Positions 46,380-56,143 of a stretch of DNA of 64,000 nt are shown piece after piece. The stretch lies in contig NZ_CP092480.1 in the NCBI RefSeq assembly GCF_022429645.1, positions 2,214,501 to 2,278,500 of the forward strand. The letters run 5' to 3'. The translations under genes were made by a program, and so were the position numbers. Numbering within the stretch: the stretch's first letter is position 1; every line of letters starts with the position of its first letter. The notes under the pieces were generated by a model that worked only from the letters and a program-made list of their open reading frames with translations, was not told where the DNA came from and searched no databases. The stretch is from Lutibacter sp. A80. GTDB lineage: Bacteria; Bacteroidota; Bacteroidia; Flavobacteriales; Flavobacteriaceae.

Positions 46380-49256
46380 TTATGGATTTATGGTCCAAGA
46401 AGCAAAATATTGCGACCCAATTTTACCATTTCCTGGCGCACTAAAATATTCTTTACCTCCTAAATTAGCTGCCCCAATTTTAAAGGTAGATTTCCATTTA
46501 TCAACCGTATAATTAACTTGTGCATCTACCACTGTTTTTGCATCAATCATTGCATCTGCAATAGAAGACTCCCACATATACTCATCATTCCAACGAATAT
46601 TAACAGCAAAACCTAAATTTTCAATCAACTCGGTATTTCCAACAGAGAACTTCACTTTATTCTCTGGAGTGTTAAATCCTGCTTCATAATCTGGATCTGT
46701 AGATTGGTCAAAATCAAACTTAGCATAGGTATAGTTTAACCCAAAGCTATAATTTCCAAATAACGTAGTAGATACTCCAATACTTCCTCCGTAAGAAGCA
46801 ATATCTGCTTTTGAATTGGTATAAACTTGAAATGGCTGATAATCTCCATTACTAATTGCAATTAAAGCCGCTGGAGTTGGACCTCCTAATTGAGCAGGAA
46901 GCGAAACAATATCAGACAAATCAACATTACCATAATGCGGTACAACAACCGTTTTATTACCTATAAAATCTTCATATTGATTGTAATATGCACTTGCATC
47001 TAAAGATAATTTTCCAAAACCTGCTCTATAACCTATTTCGTAAGCAGTTACTTTTTCTGGTTTTACATAATCAAAATCAGCAACTTTTAATAATCCTGGA
47101 TTTACTGTTCCTTGTGCAGCACTTGCCCCAAAAGCGTAAAGAGACGTTAAAGTATAAGCATTTTCATAGGCCGATCTTCCACTTAATTGAACTGTTGATG
47201 GCATACCTATGGCTTGCGCAGTTGAACTATTTTGTAATGGACTAGATGTATATCTATCTAAATTATCTGGAGCTGAACCAACTAATATTGCTTGTCCGGC
47301 ATCTAAACCAATATATTGATCTTGAGTAGTTGGATTTCTAAATCCTGTTTGAAATGAAGCCCTTAAATTTCTTGTTTTACCTTTTCCTAATGAGTATGAT
47401 AATGAAATTCTTGGCGAAATATTTCCATCAAAATTCTTAGCTTTATCATAACGTATAGAACCTGTAAATTTTAATCTATCGTCTAAATATTTTTTTTGAA
47501 TTTGTGTATAAGCACCATACTCATTATAATCTATAGAGCCATCGTAATCTGTAAAGATAGTTCCGCTCGAGTTTAAAGAATATTGTCTCCAAGAACCACC
47601 CACTTGTACATCTGCAAAATCAATTATTTCATGAAAATTATAGTTAGCATCTGCATGATATATTTTAGTTTTATCTTGAAATTTTGCACCAGTTGTTAAA
47701 TCTGGATCTGATATAATTCGATTTAAAGCTTCTTTAAATTCTGGAGTTCCTGGTTGTAAAGTTACATTAGCATCTGCATAATGCCTTGCACTTGCGTGAG
47801 CAGCATCGTTACTTGCACCTCCTAAAACACTTTGCAAATACGCACCTGCATAAGTACCAAACCATTGTTCTGCAGTTTCTTTGGTTAAATTTATCCCTGC
47901 AAAACGCATATCATAAGAATCTCCTGCATCTTCATCGGTTAAATAACCCCTTACAAAAAAGTTATCATTTCTAACTTCAATTTTATGTTGTTGCATAAAA
48001 AAGTTATTAATATTATATCTATTTGCTCCTTGATAAATAGTATTTCCTTGCCCAAATTTAGCATTGTAGATAATTTCTAAATCATCTTCAAAAGGTCTAT
48101 AGTGTAGAGCTATATCTACTTTTGCACTTTCGGCAACATAATCTGTTAAATCTCGTTCCATATAACCTGTTCTAGACACATTATCTTCTGGTAATAAAGC
48201 GCTTGCTCCTGAAGGTATTTGCCCTATAGACTCTAAATATTGACCAACACCTTTAAGATTACCAAATGGAGTTTCCGACAATTGCACCTCGTCTCCATAT
48301 ACATTTAATTTATCAAAAGCCGTTTCGGTTGTAACTGGTTTAATAATATCTGGATTCCCTACTCCATTATCTATATATTGATTGTAATCTGTAGCATACC
48401 ATTCTGTTCCTTTTAAAAATGAAAAAGAAGCTTTCGCAGCAAATTTATCGCTAAATTTATGTGCCATTCTAATACCTACATCAACAAAATTATTATCTCC
48501 TGCATCTTTAGACGAAGTAATACCTGTTTTACCATATAAACTTACACCTTCAGAATTAAACGGATTTTTACTAGTCATAAATAAAACACCATTAAAAGCA
48601 TTTGCACCATACAACGCTGAGGATGCACCTGGTAATAATTCAACTGTATTTACGTCTAATTCAGACATCCCTAAAAGATTTCCTAAATTAAAATTAAGCG
48701 CAGGAGATGCATTATCCATACCATCAACTAATTGCATAAAACGTGTATTGGCAAAAGTTGCAAAGCCTCTTGTATTTACAGATTTAAATGTTAAACTATT
48801 GGTATTAACATCTACACCTTTTAAGTTTTCTAAACCGCCATAAAATGATGGAGAGGATGTGTTTTTAATCTCTCTAGCATCCATTCTTTCAATAGTAACA
48901 GGAGATTCTAGAATACGTTCAGGAGTTCTAGAAGCAGAAACTACCACCTCATCTAAAGCTGTTGCAGATTCTTCTAACGATATTGTTAGGTTTTGATTAT
49001 TTTGAGTAATTTCTATTAGGGTTAAAGTATAACCTATTAGTGAAACTTCAATTGAAAACGGAGGGTTTTGAGCTATTTTTAAAGAAAAATTTCCATCAAA
49101 GTCAGATGTAGTTCCAATAGATTTACCTACAACTTTTATATTAGCTCCTGGAATAGGTTGCCCAGATTTTGCTTCTATTACAGATCCTAAAATTGATGTT
49201 TGAGCAAACACCGAAGCCCCTAATAGCACAAAAAAAACGCTTAGTAATTTTTTCAT
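46380..49256 (-). CDS. TonB-dependent receptor, tandem paralogue 2
   Basis: The 958-residue receptor has signal MKKLLSVFFVLLGASVFAQ, a carboxypeptidase-regulatory-like domain, plug and barrel. Its sequence is very close to paralogue 1 in the N-terminal 230 residues, the barrel strands and the C-terminal 60 residues. Differences concentrate in several barrel segments, such as around 285-335 and 670-730, which are expected loops. The pair arose by duplication; divergent loops suggest related but different ligands. Confidence 0.93.
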   Translation of the reverse strand: MKKLLSVFFVLLGASVFAQTSILGSVIEAKSGQPIPGANIKVVGKSIGTTSDFDGNFSLKIAQNPPFSIEVSLIGYTLTLIEITQNNQNLTISLEESATALDEVVVSASRTPERILESPVTIERMDAREIKNTSSPSFYGGLENLKGVDVNTNSLTFKSVNTRGFATFANTRFMQLVDGMDNASPALNFNLGNLLGMSELDVNTVELLPGASSALYGANAFNGVLFMTSKNPFNSEGVSLYGKTGITSSKDAGDNNFVDVGIRMAHKFSDKFAAKASFSFLKGTEWYATDYNQYIDNGVGNPDIIKPVTTETAFDKLNVYGDEVQLSETPFGNLKGVGQYLESIGQIPSGASALLPEDNVSRTGYMERDLTDYVAESAKVDIALHYRPFEDDLEIIYNAKFGQGNTIYQGANRYNINNFFMQQHKIEVRNDNFFVRGYLTDEDAGDSYDMRFAGINLTKETAEQWFGTYAGAYLQSVLGGASNDAAHASARHYADANVTLQPGTPEFKEALNRIISDPDLTTGAKFQDKTKIYHADANYNFHEIIDFADVQVGGSWRQYSLNSSGTIFTDYDGSIDYNEYGAYTQIQKKYLDDRLKFTGSIRYDKAKNFDGNISPRISLSYSLGKGKTRNLRASFQTGFRNPTTQDQYIGLDAGQAILVGSAPDNLDRYTSSPLQNSSTAQAIGMPSTVQLSGRSAYENAYTLTSLYAFGASAAQGTVNPGLLKVADFDYVKPEKVTAYEIGYRAGFGKLSLDASAYYNQYEDFIGNKTVVVPHYGNVDLSDIVSLPAQLGGPTPAALIAISNGDYQPFQVYTNSKADIASYGGSIGVSTTLFGNYSFGLNYTYAKFDFDQSTDPDYEAGFNTPENKVKFSVGNTELIENLGFAVNIRWNDEYMWESSIADAMIDAKTVVDAQVNYTVDKWKSTFKIGAANLGGKEYFSAPGNGKIGSQYFASWTINP

Positions 49257-49472
49257 AATATATTATTTGATTTTAGTTAATAGAATTGCAAAATACAAAT
49301 ATTTTTAGAATATCCTAAAAAACACAATAAAAAAATAGGTATTGCAAAAAAAATACGCTTATTTTTTACGAATATAATAGTGTGTTTTTTAGAAAAATTT
49401 CTAAATACTACCATTCTAAATTCACATTATTAAACATCACTTTTTAAAAATTTTAATTAAATAATATTTAAC

Positions 49473-49480
49473 TATTTTTG
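49473..49480 (+). promoter_or_regulatory. Bacteroidota -7 promoter element
   Basis: TATTTTTG followed by C lies 22 bases upstream of the ATG at 49503. Confidence 0.55.
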
Positions 49481-49502
49481 CTGAAACTAAAAACTAACTA
49501 TT

Positions 49503-49937
49503 ATGATTAAAATGATTCACTCTTACTGGGCTTACATAGTTCTTATTGTGTTAATTTTTGCAGTTATTAATGCCTTTTTAGGCTTAAAAGCAAACAAAAA
49601 ATTTGAAGCTAAAGATTTACGAATTTCATTATTTGCATTAATTGCATCTCACATTCAACTACTTATAGGTTTTGTGGCTTATTACGTATCTTCATACTAC
49701 GAAACTATGAGAAGCGTCGGCATGAGTGGTGTGATGAAAAATAGTGATTTACGAAAAATTTTAATTGAACACCCTTTAGTTGGTATTATTGCTATTACTT
49801 TAATTACAATTGGATTTTCTAAACATAAAAAGAAAACTACAGATAGTGCAAAATTTAAAACAATTGCAATATTTTATGCAATTGCATTAATTTTAATATT
49901 AAGTAGAATACCTTGGGACTTGTGGTTCGCTAATTAA
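49503..49937 (+). CDS. Four-helix membrane protein, often labelled cytochrome b-like
   Basis: The 144-residue protein has four hydrophobic helices (about 8-28, 41-62, 92-108, 119-137). H6, H49 and H90 lie near helices (IHSYWAY, ASHIQLLIGF, IEHPLVGI) and could bind heme, the likely basis for a cytochrome b-like label in relatives. That role is not proven by sequence. It has its own promoter and a downstream hairpin. Confidence 0.72.
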   Translation: MIKMIHSYWAYIVLIVLIFAVINAFLGLKANKKFEAKDLRISLFALIASHIQLLIGFVAYYVSSYYETMRSVGMSGVMKNSDLRKILIEHPLVGIIAITLITIGFSKHKKKTTDSAKFKTIAIFYAIALILILSRIPWDLWFAN

Positions 49938-49949
49938 TAAGATTTAAAG

Positions 49950-49985
49950 TTGTTTTAAAAGTGAATTCTTTCACTTTTAAAACAA
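49950..49985 (+). terminator. Perfect 16-base-stem hairpin
   Basis: TTGTTTTAAAAGTGAA and its exact complement flank a 4-base loop, 13 bases after the four-helix gene. Its position before 50003 supports the shorter acyltransferase start. Confidence 0.65.
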
Positions 49986-50002
49986 TTAATTATATTTTGA
50001 AT

Positions 50003-50734
50003 ATGAAAAAAATACTATCCTATTTTTTATCTATAATATTCTATTTTTTTTATGGAATACTCCTATTGTTTTTCCACGTATTACAGTGGATTGGTTTTAA
50101 CTTTGGTAAATATAAAGGACACAAGTTTATAGTTGACATAATGAACTGCTCCCTTACTTATCTTTTGTATGTTTTAGGCACACGCATAAAATTTACAAAT
50201 AAGTATAAAATCCCAAAAAACGTTCCTTTAATAGTTGTTTCCAATCACCAAAGCATGCACGATATTAGTCCTATTTCGTACTATTTAAGAAAACAACATC
50301 CAAAATTTATTTCAAAAATTGAGTTAGGAAAAGGGATTCCAAGCGTATCATATAACCTAAGACATGGAGGTTCTGTTTTAATTGATCGAAAAGACCCAAG
50401 ACAATCTTTATCGGCTATTAGAGATTTTGGAAAATATATTGAAAAAAACAATTATGCAGCTGTAATTTTCCCTGAAGGAACCAGAAGTAAAAACGGTGTT
50501 CCAAGACGATTTTCAGAAAATGGCCTAAAAATGCTTACCAAATTTGCCCCTTCGGCCTATATAATTCCTGTAACTATTAACAATTGCTGGAAACTTAATA
50601 AACACGGTATGTTTCCTTTAGAAGTTGGCGTAAAAGTTACTTTTGAATTTCACGAACCAATTAAGGCAAACTCACTAAAATTTGAAGACTTATTTAAAAA
50701 AGTAGAAAGCTCCATAAAAAATTCCGTAATTTAG
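50003..50734 (+). CDS. plsC: 1-acyl-sn-glycerol-3-phosphate acyltransferase
   Basis: The ATG at 50003 avoids a start inside the hairpin at 49950 and gives 243 residues. An N-terminal membrane helix is followed by the acyltransferase blocks: SNHQSMHDI (NHxxxxD catalytic), VLIDR, FPEGTRSKNG and IIPVTINN. It converts lysophosphatidic acid to phosphatidic acid at the inner membrane. The next gene is an acyl-ACP desaturase, so the two may shape membrane acyl composition. Confidence 0.92.
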   Translation: MKKILSYFLSIIFYFFYGILLLFFHVLQWIGFNFGKYKGHKFIVDIMNCSLTYLLYVLGTRIKFTNKYKIPKNVPLIVVSNHQSMHDISPISYYLRKQHPKFISKIELGKGIPSVSYNLRHGGSVLIDRKDPRQSLSAIRDFGKYIEKNNYAAVIFPEGTRSKNGVPRRFSENGLKMLTKFAPSAYIIPVTINNCWKLNKHGMFPLEVGVKVTFEFHEPIKANSLKFEDLFKKVESSIKNSVI

Positions 50735-50759
50735 CGACCTACTACTAAAAAAATAAGAC

Positions 50760-51755
50760 ATGTCGTTACACAATATCCGGTTAGAGGTAATGCTAACCCT
50801 AGAAAAAAATATAGATACTTTTGTAGAAAAGTTCTTAATTACTCCAGAAAAGATTTGGCAACCAACCGATTTTTTACCAAATTCTCAAAGTGAAAAATTT
50901 ATTGATGAAGTAAAAGAAATACGAGAAATCTCCAAAGAATTAAGCGATGATTTTTGGACAGTTTTAGTAGGTGATACTATTACCGAAGAAGCACTACCAA
51001 CATATGAATCATGGTTATTAGACGTTGAAGGTGTATCTCAACACAACAATAATGGAGGTGATAATGGTTGGGCAAAATGGATAAGAGCCTGGACTGGTGA
51101 AGAAAACCGCCACGGAGATGTATTAAATAAATATATCTATTTATCTGGAAGAGTAAATATGCGTGAAGTAGAAATTACAACACAACATTTAATTGCTGAT
51201 GGATTTGATATTGGTACAGCACGCGATCCCTACAAAAACTTTGTATACACCAGCTTTCAGGAATTAGCAACCTATATCTCTCATAATAATGTAGCAAAAA
51301 TTGCCCGTAAAAACGGACATAAATTATTAGCCAAAATGTCTAAAATTATTGCTGGTGATGAAATGCGCCATCATTTAGCATATACCGAATTTGTACGTCA
51401 AATTTTTAAATGCGACCCAAGTGAAATGATGCTTGCATATCAACATATGATGAAACATAAAATTGTAATGCCAGCAATGCACTTAAGACATTCTTTTGAA
51501 GAAAAAGGAACTTTATTTGATCAATTTTCAGTAGTTGCACAACGTGTAGGCGTCTACACCGGATTTGATTATATTGATATTATTAAAAAATTAAACACAA
51601 CTTGGGAAATAGATAAAATAACTGGCTTAACTGCAGAAGCTGAAAAAGCACGTGATTATTTAATGAAATTACCAGATCGTATGCATCGTATTACAGAACG
51701 TATAGTAATTCCTGATACCAAATACAACTTTAAGTGGATGAATCCATTAACTTAA
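50760..51755 (+). CDS. Soluble acyl-ACP desaturase
   Basis: The 331-residue ferritin-like di-iron enzyme has the two motifs EENRHGD and DEMRHH plus the ATYISH segment, and NNGGDNGWAKWIRAWTGEENRHG is the family core. It desaturates acyl chains on ACP in the cytoplasm, related to plant stearoyl-ACP desaturase. It follows the acyltransferase by 25 bases and precedes a bidirectional terminator. Confidence 0.93.
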   Translation: MSLHNIRLEVMLTLEKNIDTFVEKFLITPEKIWQPTDFLPNSQSEKFIDEVKEIREISKELSDDFWTVLVGDTITEEALPTYESWLLDVEGVSQHNNNGGDNGWAKWIRAWTGEENRHGDVLNKYIYLSGRVNMREVEITTQHLIADGFDIGTARDPYKNFVYTSFQELATYISHNNVAKIARKNGHKLLAKMSKIIAGDEMRHHLAYTEFVRQIFKCDPSEMMLAYQHMMKHKIVMPAMHLRHSFEEKGTLFDQFSVVAQRVGVYTGFDYIDIIKKLNTTWEIDKITGLTAEAEKARDYLMKLPDRMHRITERIVIPDTKYNFKWMNPLT

Positions 51756-51797
51756 ACTTGCTAAATTAGTTTTATTATTCAATACATAAACAGAAAT

Positions 51798-51835
51798 AAA
51801 AAAACCTAACTTGCTTTACACTTGTTAGGTTTTTT
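51798..51835. terminator. Bidirectional terminator
   Basis: AAAAAACCTAAC and GTTAGGTTTTTT flank a 13-base loop between the convergent desaturase and Fur-family genes. Confidence 0.85.
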
Positions 51836-51856
51836 CAAACATTTATTCAAATAATA

Positions 51857-52243
51857 TTATTTTTTGGCTTTTAAACACTCTTTACAAACTCCTGTTAAAA
51901 TACAATTTACATTTTCAACTAAATAACCTTCAGGAATAGAAAAATTAATTTCAACATTCAAACATTCTATTCCTTTACATTTTACACAATTGAAATGCAA
52001 ATGTTGATTTTCTAAAGTTTTTTTATCAGATTTTTTAGTTAAAGCAAAATACTGTTTACCATCCTCTGCAACAATTTTATGTATAACTCCATCGTCACAA
52101 AATCGATTTAAAACTCTATAAATAGTTGCTCTATTAATTGCAATATCTATTTCCTTCTCAATTGAATCTTGACTCAAGGCTTTACCTGACTTAGATAAAA
52201 CAGCCAAAACAGCTTCTTTTGTAGGTGTATTTCTTCTCTTCAT
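51857..52243 (-). CDS. Fur-family regulator, probably Zur-like
   Basis: The 128-residue repressor has a winged helix (about 5-65, RATIYRVLNRF) and a dimerisation domain with the regulatory HLHF motif (H81, H83). The structural zinc cysteines are C86, C89, C120 and C123. Fur-family members sense Fe, Zn, Mn or peroxide; the divergent zinc-type locus favours Zur. It is transcribed away from that locus, with a shared control region of about 130 bases. Confidence 0.88.
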   Translation of the reverse strand: MKRRNTPTKEAVLAVLSKSGKALSQDSIEKEIDIAINRATIYRVLNRFCDDGVIHKIVAEDGKQYFALTKKSDKKTLENQHLHFNCVKCKGIECLNVEINFSIPEGYLVENVNCILTGVCKECLKAKK

Positions 52244-52250
52244 TGGTTAA

Positions 52251-52265
52251 TGCAATTAATTCGCA
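52251..52265. promoter_or_regulatory. Candidate Fur-family 7-1-7 box upstream of the regulator
   Basis: TGCAATT-A-ATTCGCA is a partial palindrome (5 of 7 pairs) 8 bases upstream of the regulator ATG. Its position suits autoregulation. Weak on sequence alone. Confidence 0.3.
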
Positions 52266-52295
52266 ATAAACTACAGCAATATTATAAAAAAATAA

Positions 52296-52303
52296 TACAT
52301 TTG
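52296..52303 (+). promoter_or_regulatory. Promoter-like -7 element with overlapping dyad
   Basis: TACATTTG matches TAnnTTTG. A second TACATTTG occurs at 52328-52335. The first overlaps the dyad TATTAT/ATAATA (52280-52297), a possible operator for the divergent Fur-family protein. Confidence 0.4.
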
Positions 52304-52374
52304 CAAAATATATAAACACAATAGTATTACATTTGTTGCGTTTTTTTAATAAAGTAAGACAGGTTTCATTCTTA

Positions 52375-52680
52375 ATGAGAGCAAATTTAAAAAATAGTAT
52401 TACATATCTATTCTTAGTTCTTTTTATTTCAATAAAAATGACCGGGATTCATGCGTTGTTACACAACGACGATGATGAGCATGCTTTACACTGTGTTATT
52501 TGCGAAAATGCGATTACACATAATTTAACACCTGCAATTACACCAGATTCAGAAGATTTTACAATTGAAAATATTGAATTTGTTACTCCTAAAAACTTAA
52601 TTAAACACTATAGTTTTATTAGTTTAACTACAATTGAATCTAATCAGTTATTTTCGCGGCCTCCGCCTTCATTACTTTAA
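52375..52680 (+). CDS. Small His/Cys-rich secreted or membrane protein (DUF2946-like layout)
   Basis: The ATG at 52375 gives 101 residues; an upstream TTG at 52333 overlaps a promoter-like element. A hydrophobic segment (about 9-24) is followed by clustered ligands H26, H30, H36, H39, C40, C43 and H49 around an acidic NDDDEH. The C-terminus reads FSRPPPSLL. The layout recalls small metal-associated DUF2946-type proteins found beside TonB-dependent receptors. No enzymatic role is indicated. Confidence 0.7.
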   Translation: MRANLKNSITYLFLVLFISIKMTGIHALLHNDDDEHALHCVICENAITHNLTPAITPDSEDFTIENIEFVTPKNLIKHYSFISLTTIESNQLFSRPPPSLL

Positions 52681-52868
52681 TTACCGTTATACATCAATTT
52701 AAAATTTTAACTTTTTAAATTCTTAGGCTATTTATTTAATTGCCTAAAAAATAATTTATGTAAGCAATTTTAAAACAATAGACTAAACACAAGCATTAAT
52801 TTATTGTTGAATACTACTTAAAAAGTTAATTAAAATAAATTCATGTATAGATTTATTGATGTTTTTTT

Positions 52869-52883
52869 CAATAATAATTATCA
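52869..52883 (+). promoter_or_regulatory. Fur/Zur-type box upstream of the metal receptor
   Basis: CAATAAT-A-ATTATCA matches the 7-1-7 motif TGATAAT-N-ATTATCA at 12 of the 14 arm positions. It lies 19 bases upstream of the receptor ATG. AT-rich context makes chance matches possible, but the position is ideal. Confidence 0.45.
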
Positions 52884-52902
52884 AATCATTTAGTATTAAA
52901 TT

Positions 52903-55272
52903 ATGCTTCAAAAAACACTTAGTATATTGCTATGTTTTAGCTTATACACTTTAACATTTGCCCAAAACACTTTTCAAATAAAAGGATTTGTGGCAGATGC
53001 AAACAGCTTACAACCTATAGAAGGTGCTAATATTATTAGCAATAATTTATATGCTATTACGTCTTCAGAAGGAGTATTTACAATAAAAAACATAGCTAAA
53101 AAAACCTATACATTTACAGTATCGTGCATAGGTTATAAGTCTAAAACATTTACAGTAAATGCAACACCAAAAATGGAAGCTATCACGGTTTATTTAACCG
53201 AATCTGCAACCGAGCTTAACGAAATTGAAGTTCAAGGAAAAACTAAAAAAAGAGAGCTCCAAGAATCTCCTACAGTTTCATACGTAGTTTCTGAAGAGTT
53301 TCTTAATAAAAATAGAGAAAATAGCCTTATGCAAACTCTAAGTAAAATTCCTGGAGTAAGCACTATAAGTATCGGTTCTGGCCAATCTAAACCTGTAATT
53401 AGAGGTTTAGGATTTAATAGAGTAGTGGTTGTTCAAAACGGTATAAAGCACGAAGCACAACAATGGGGAAGTGATCACGGCTTAGAAATAGATCAATATG
53501 GAATTGAAAATATTCAAATTATTAAAGGTGCAGCATCTCTACTTTATGGCTCCGATGCAATTGCTGGTGTTGTAGACATTCAACCTACAAAAACACCTCT
53601 TAAAAATTCTTTTAACGGAGAAGTAAATCTTTTAGGAGAAAGCAATAATGATTTATTAGGTATTTCTGCAGGTATTCAATCACGAAAAGATTCTTGGTTT
53701 TATCGTGGAAGACTAACTTATAGAGATTATGGAGATTATAAAGTTCCAACCGATAAAATTAATTATGAAAACTATATTTTTGAACTTGATGATAATAATT
53801 TAAGAAATACAGCCGGAAAAGAAGCAAATGCAAGCTTTAGTATTGGTTATATTTCTGACAATATAAAATCTGAAACCTTTTTAAGTAATGTAAATGCTAA
53901 AAACGGTTTCTTTGCTAATGCCCATGGACTTGAAGTTAGATCATCTACCATAGATTATGACAGTTCTAATAGAGATATTGATTATCCTTATCATACGGTT
54001 AATCATTTTAAAGTTACCAACAACACCTCTATAATTCTAAACAACCACACGCTTCATTTAGATTTAGGTTTTCAGAACAATCACAGAGAAGAACATTCAG
54101 AACCATCAGCACATGGATATATGCCAAAACCAACGAATACTAAAGAACGTGAATTTGATAAAAACACCTATGCTTTAAACATTAGAGATGCCTTTAGTCC
54201 AAATAATCAACACGATATTGTTGCAGGTATAAATGTAGAATTTCAAAACAACAACATTGGAGGCTGGGGATTTTTAATTCCAAAATACAACCGCTTTACA
54301 ATTGGAGCATTTGCTTATGACCAATTTGAAATTAATTCTAATTTACATTTTCTAGCAGGTATCCGTTACGATTATGGAGTACTTAACACCAAATCGTATT
54401 TCGATTGGTATCAGTCTAAAGTAGATAATAGTGACGGTTCTACATCAAATGTATACCTACAAAGAGCGCAAAATAAAACCTTAGATTTTGGTAATATTAG
54501 TGCTTCAATGGGCTTAAGTTATTTACAGAACAATACCACTTATAAAATAAATGTAGGTAAGAGTTTTAGAATGCCTTTATCTAATGAATTAGCTTCAGAT
54601 GGTGTTAACTACCATATGTATCGTTTTGAAAAAGGAAATCTAAATTTAGACCCTGAAGAATCGTACCAACTAGACATAGATATTGACCATACAACCGAAT
54701 TATTTAGTATTGGAGTAAGTCCTTTTGTAAACTTTTTTGAAAACTATATTTACTTAAACCCTACTTCAAACTATTATGAAACCCTTCAAATTTATGAATA
54801 CACACAAAGTAAAGTATTTAGAATGGGAGGAGAATTTAGAGCTAGTTCAACAATAACTAAAAATTTACAATTAAATCTGTCTGCAGAATACGTGTATTCT
54901 AATCAAACTAATGGAGCTAAAGAAGGTTTTACACTTCCTTTTTCACCTCCATTATCAGGTCTATTTACAATAAATTATCAACTTAAAGACTTTTATTTTT
55001 TAAACAAACCTCAGTTAAGTGCTAGTTATAAAATTGCAGCATCTCAAAGTGAAATTGTACCACCAGAAGAAAAAACAGATGGTTATCAAGTACTAAATAT
55101 GTCTTTAGTTACAGAAATGGACCTTATAAAAAACAATGCACCTGTAGCAATGCGTATAAAATTAAACAATGTATTTAATACTAAATATTTTGATCATACC
55201 AGCTTTTACCGTTTAATAGACGTACCAGAAGCAGGTAGAAATTTATCAATATCATTAACAATACCTTTTTAA
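52903..55272 (+). CDS. ZnuD-like TonB-dependent metal receptor
   Basis: The 789-residue receptor has a signal peptide (ending FAQ), a carboxypeptidase-regulatory-like domain (about 25-105), a plug (about 125-235) and a barrel. The plug motifs GVSTISIGSGQSKPVIRGLG, WGSDHGLEID and KGAASLLYGSDAIAGVVDI match the ZnuD/zinc-type receptor group. His-rich stretches (HREEHSEPSAHGY; HTVNHF) lie in expected extracellular loops. It likely imports Zn or another divalent metal, energised by TonB. The two His-rich lipoproteins follow downstream. Confidence 0.86.
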   Translation: MLQKTLSILLCFSLYTLTFAQNTFQIKGFVADANSLQPIEGANIISNNLYAITSSEGVFTIKNIAKKTYTFTVSCIGYKSKTFTVNATPKMEAITVYLTESATELNEIEVQGKTKKRELQESPTVSYVVSEEFLNKNRENSLMQTLSKIPGVSTISIGSGQSKPVIRGLGFNRVVVVQNGIKHEAQQWGSDHGLEIDQYGIENIQIIKGAASLLYGSDAIAGVVDIQPTKTPLKNSFNGEVNLLGESNNDLLGISAGIQSRKDSWFYRGRLTYRDYGDYKVPTDKINYENYIFELDDNNLRNTAGKEANASFSIGYISDNIKSETFLSNVNAKNGFFANAHGLEVRSSTIDYDSSNRDIDYPYHTVNHFKVTNNTSIILNNHTLHLDLGFQNNHREEHSEPSAHGYMPKPTNTKEREFDKNTYALNIRDAFSPNNQHDIVAGINVEFQNNNIGGWGFLIPKYNRFTIGAFAYDQFEINSNLHFLAGIRYDYGVLNTKSYFDWYQSKVDNSDGSTSNVYLQRAQNKTLDFGNISASMGLSYLQNNTTYKINVGKSFRMPLSNELASDGVNYHMYRFEKGNLNLDPEESYQLDIDIDHTTELFSIGVSPFVNFFENYIYLNPTSNYYETLQIYEYTQSKVFRMGGEFRASSTITKNLQLNLSAEYVYSNQTNGAKEGFTLPFSPPLSGLFTINYQLKDFYFLNKPQLSASYKIAASQSEIVPPEEKTDGYQVLNMSLVTEMDLIKNNAPVAMRIKLNNVFNTKYFDHTSFYRLIDVPEAGRNLSISLTIPF

Positions 55273-55315
55273 ATAATAAAACAAACAATTAAAATTAAAA
55301 TTAAAAACAAATTTT

Positions 55316-56086
55316 ATGAAATCAAATTACAAATTAATAGCAATTTTTGCTTTTCTTGGACTCTTTTTACAATCTTGTGATGACGATGACGATCCAATAT
55401 TAAACGCACCAACAATTTCAAACTTTGAATATGGTGAAGGAAGTGAGCACTCAACAGACCAATTTGCTTTTAAAGGGTCTGACATTCATATTGAAGCTGA
55501 AATTAATGCAGATGCTTTAGTTAGTAGCATTACACTTGCTATACACACACACGATATAGAACCAGGTGAAAATGAAGTAGATTGGGATTTTGAACAAACA
55601 TTTACAGATACAAATTACCTAGTTTTAAACCCAACTTTTCACGAACATATTGATGTTCCAACAAACATTCCTTCTGGTGAATACCATGTTGAATTAATTG
55701 TTGTTGATGAACTAGGAAATAGCACAGAGGTTGAAGGATATATTCAAATAATAGATTATATTACTTTAAGTGAATTTTCTATAGATGAAACAGCTGCTAG
55801 AGGAGATGATTTTCACGCAGAATTTATGATAGATGCTGTTAACGGTATCCACAGTATTACTGTTGATGTACACGCACATGACATTACTGTTGGAGAAGGT
55901 GAAGTAGAATTTGATTATGAGGAAGAATTTTTAGGTGACTACCACGAACAAACTTCTGTAGAATTTCATGAGCATATTGATGTTCCTGCTACTGCACCTG
56001 TAGGTGAATACCATATTACTTTTACAGTTGAAGATGAAGATGGAAATACAAAAGAATATGAAACACATATAGATATTACCGAATAA
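55316..56086 (+). CDS. Two-domain DUF4625-like His-rich lipoprotein
   Basis: The 256-residue lipoprotein has a lipobox ending LQSC (C21) followed by DDDDD, an acidic start like the Bacteroidota surface-export signal. Two tandem modules (about 35-148 and 149-256) repeat the ligand layout: a single His (DIH or DFH), H-x-HDI, FHEHIDVP and GEYH. The even spacing suggests each module binds a metal ion, probably zinc. It starts 43 bases after the receptor and is likely cotranscribed. DUF4625 assignment is from the pattern. Confidence 0.82.
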   Translation: MKSNYKLIAIFAFLGLFLQSCDDDDDPILNAPTISNFEYGEGSEHSTDQFAFKGSDIHIEAEINADALVSSITLAIHTHDIEPGENEVDWDFEQTFTDTNYLVLNPTFHEHIDVPTNIPSGEYHVELIVVDELGNSTEVEGYIQIIDYITLSEFSIDETAARGDDFHAEFMIDAVNGIHSITVDVHAHDITVGEGEVEFDYEEEFLGDYHEQTSVEFHEHIDVPATAPVGEYHITFTVEDEDGNTKEYETHIDITE

Positions 56087-56143
56087 TAAAATAACTTTAC
56101 CGCATAGAATACACATATACTGTGCGGTTTTAAACTTTATAAA

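Noticed and set aside
49961-50002. Upstream start of the acyltransferase
   Set aside because: It falls inside a 16-base-pair hairpin and adds residues before the N-terminal helix; 50003 is preferred.
52333-52374. TTG start of the His/Cys-rich protein
   Set aside because: The TTG overlaps a TACATTTG promoter-like element; the ATG at 52375 directly precedes the hydrophobic segment.
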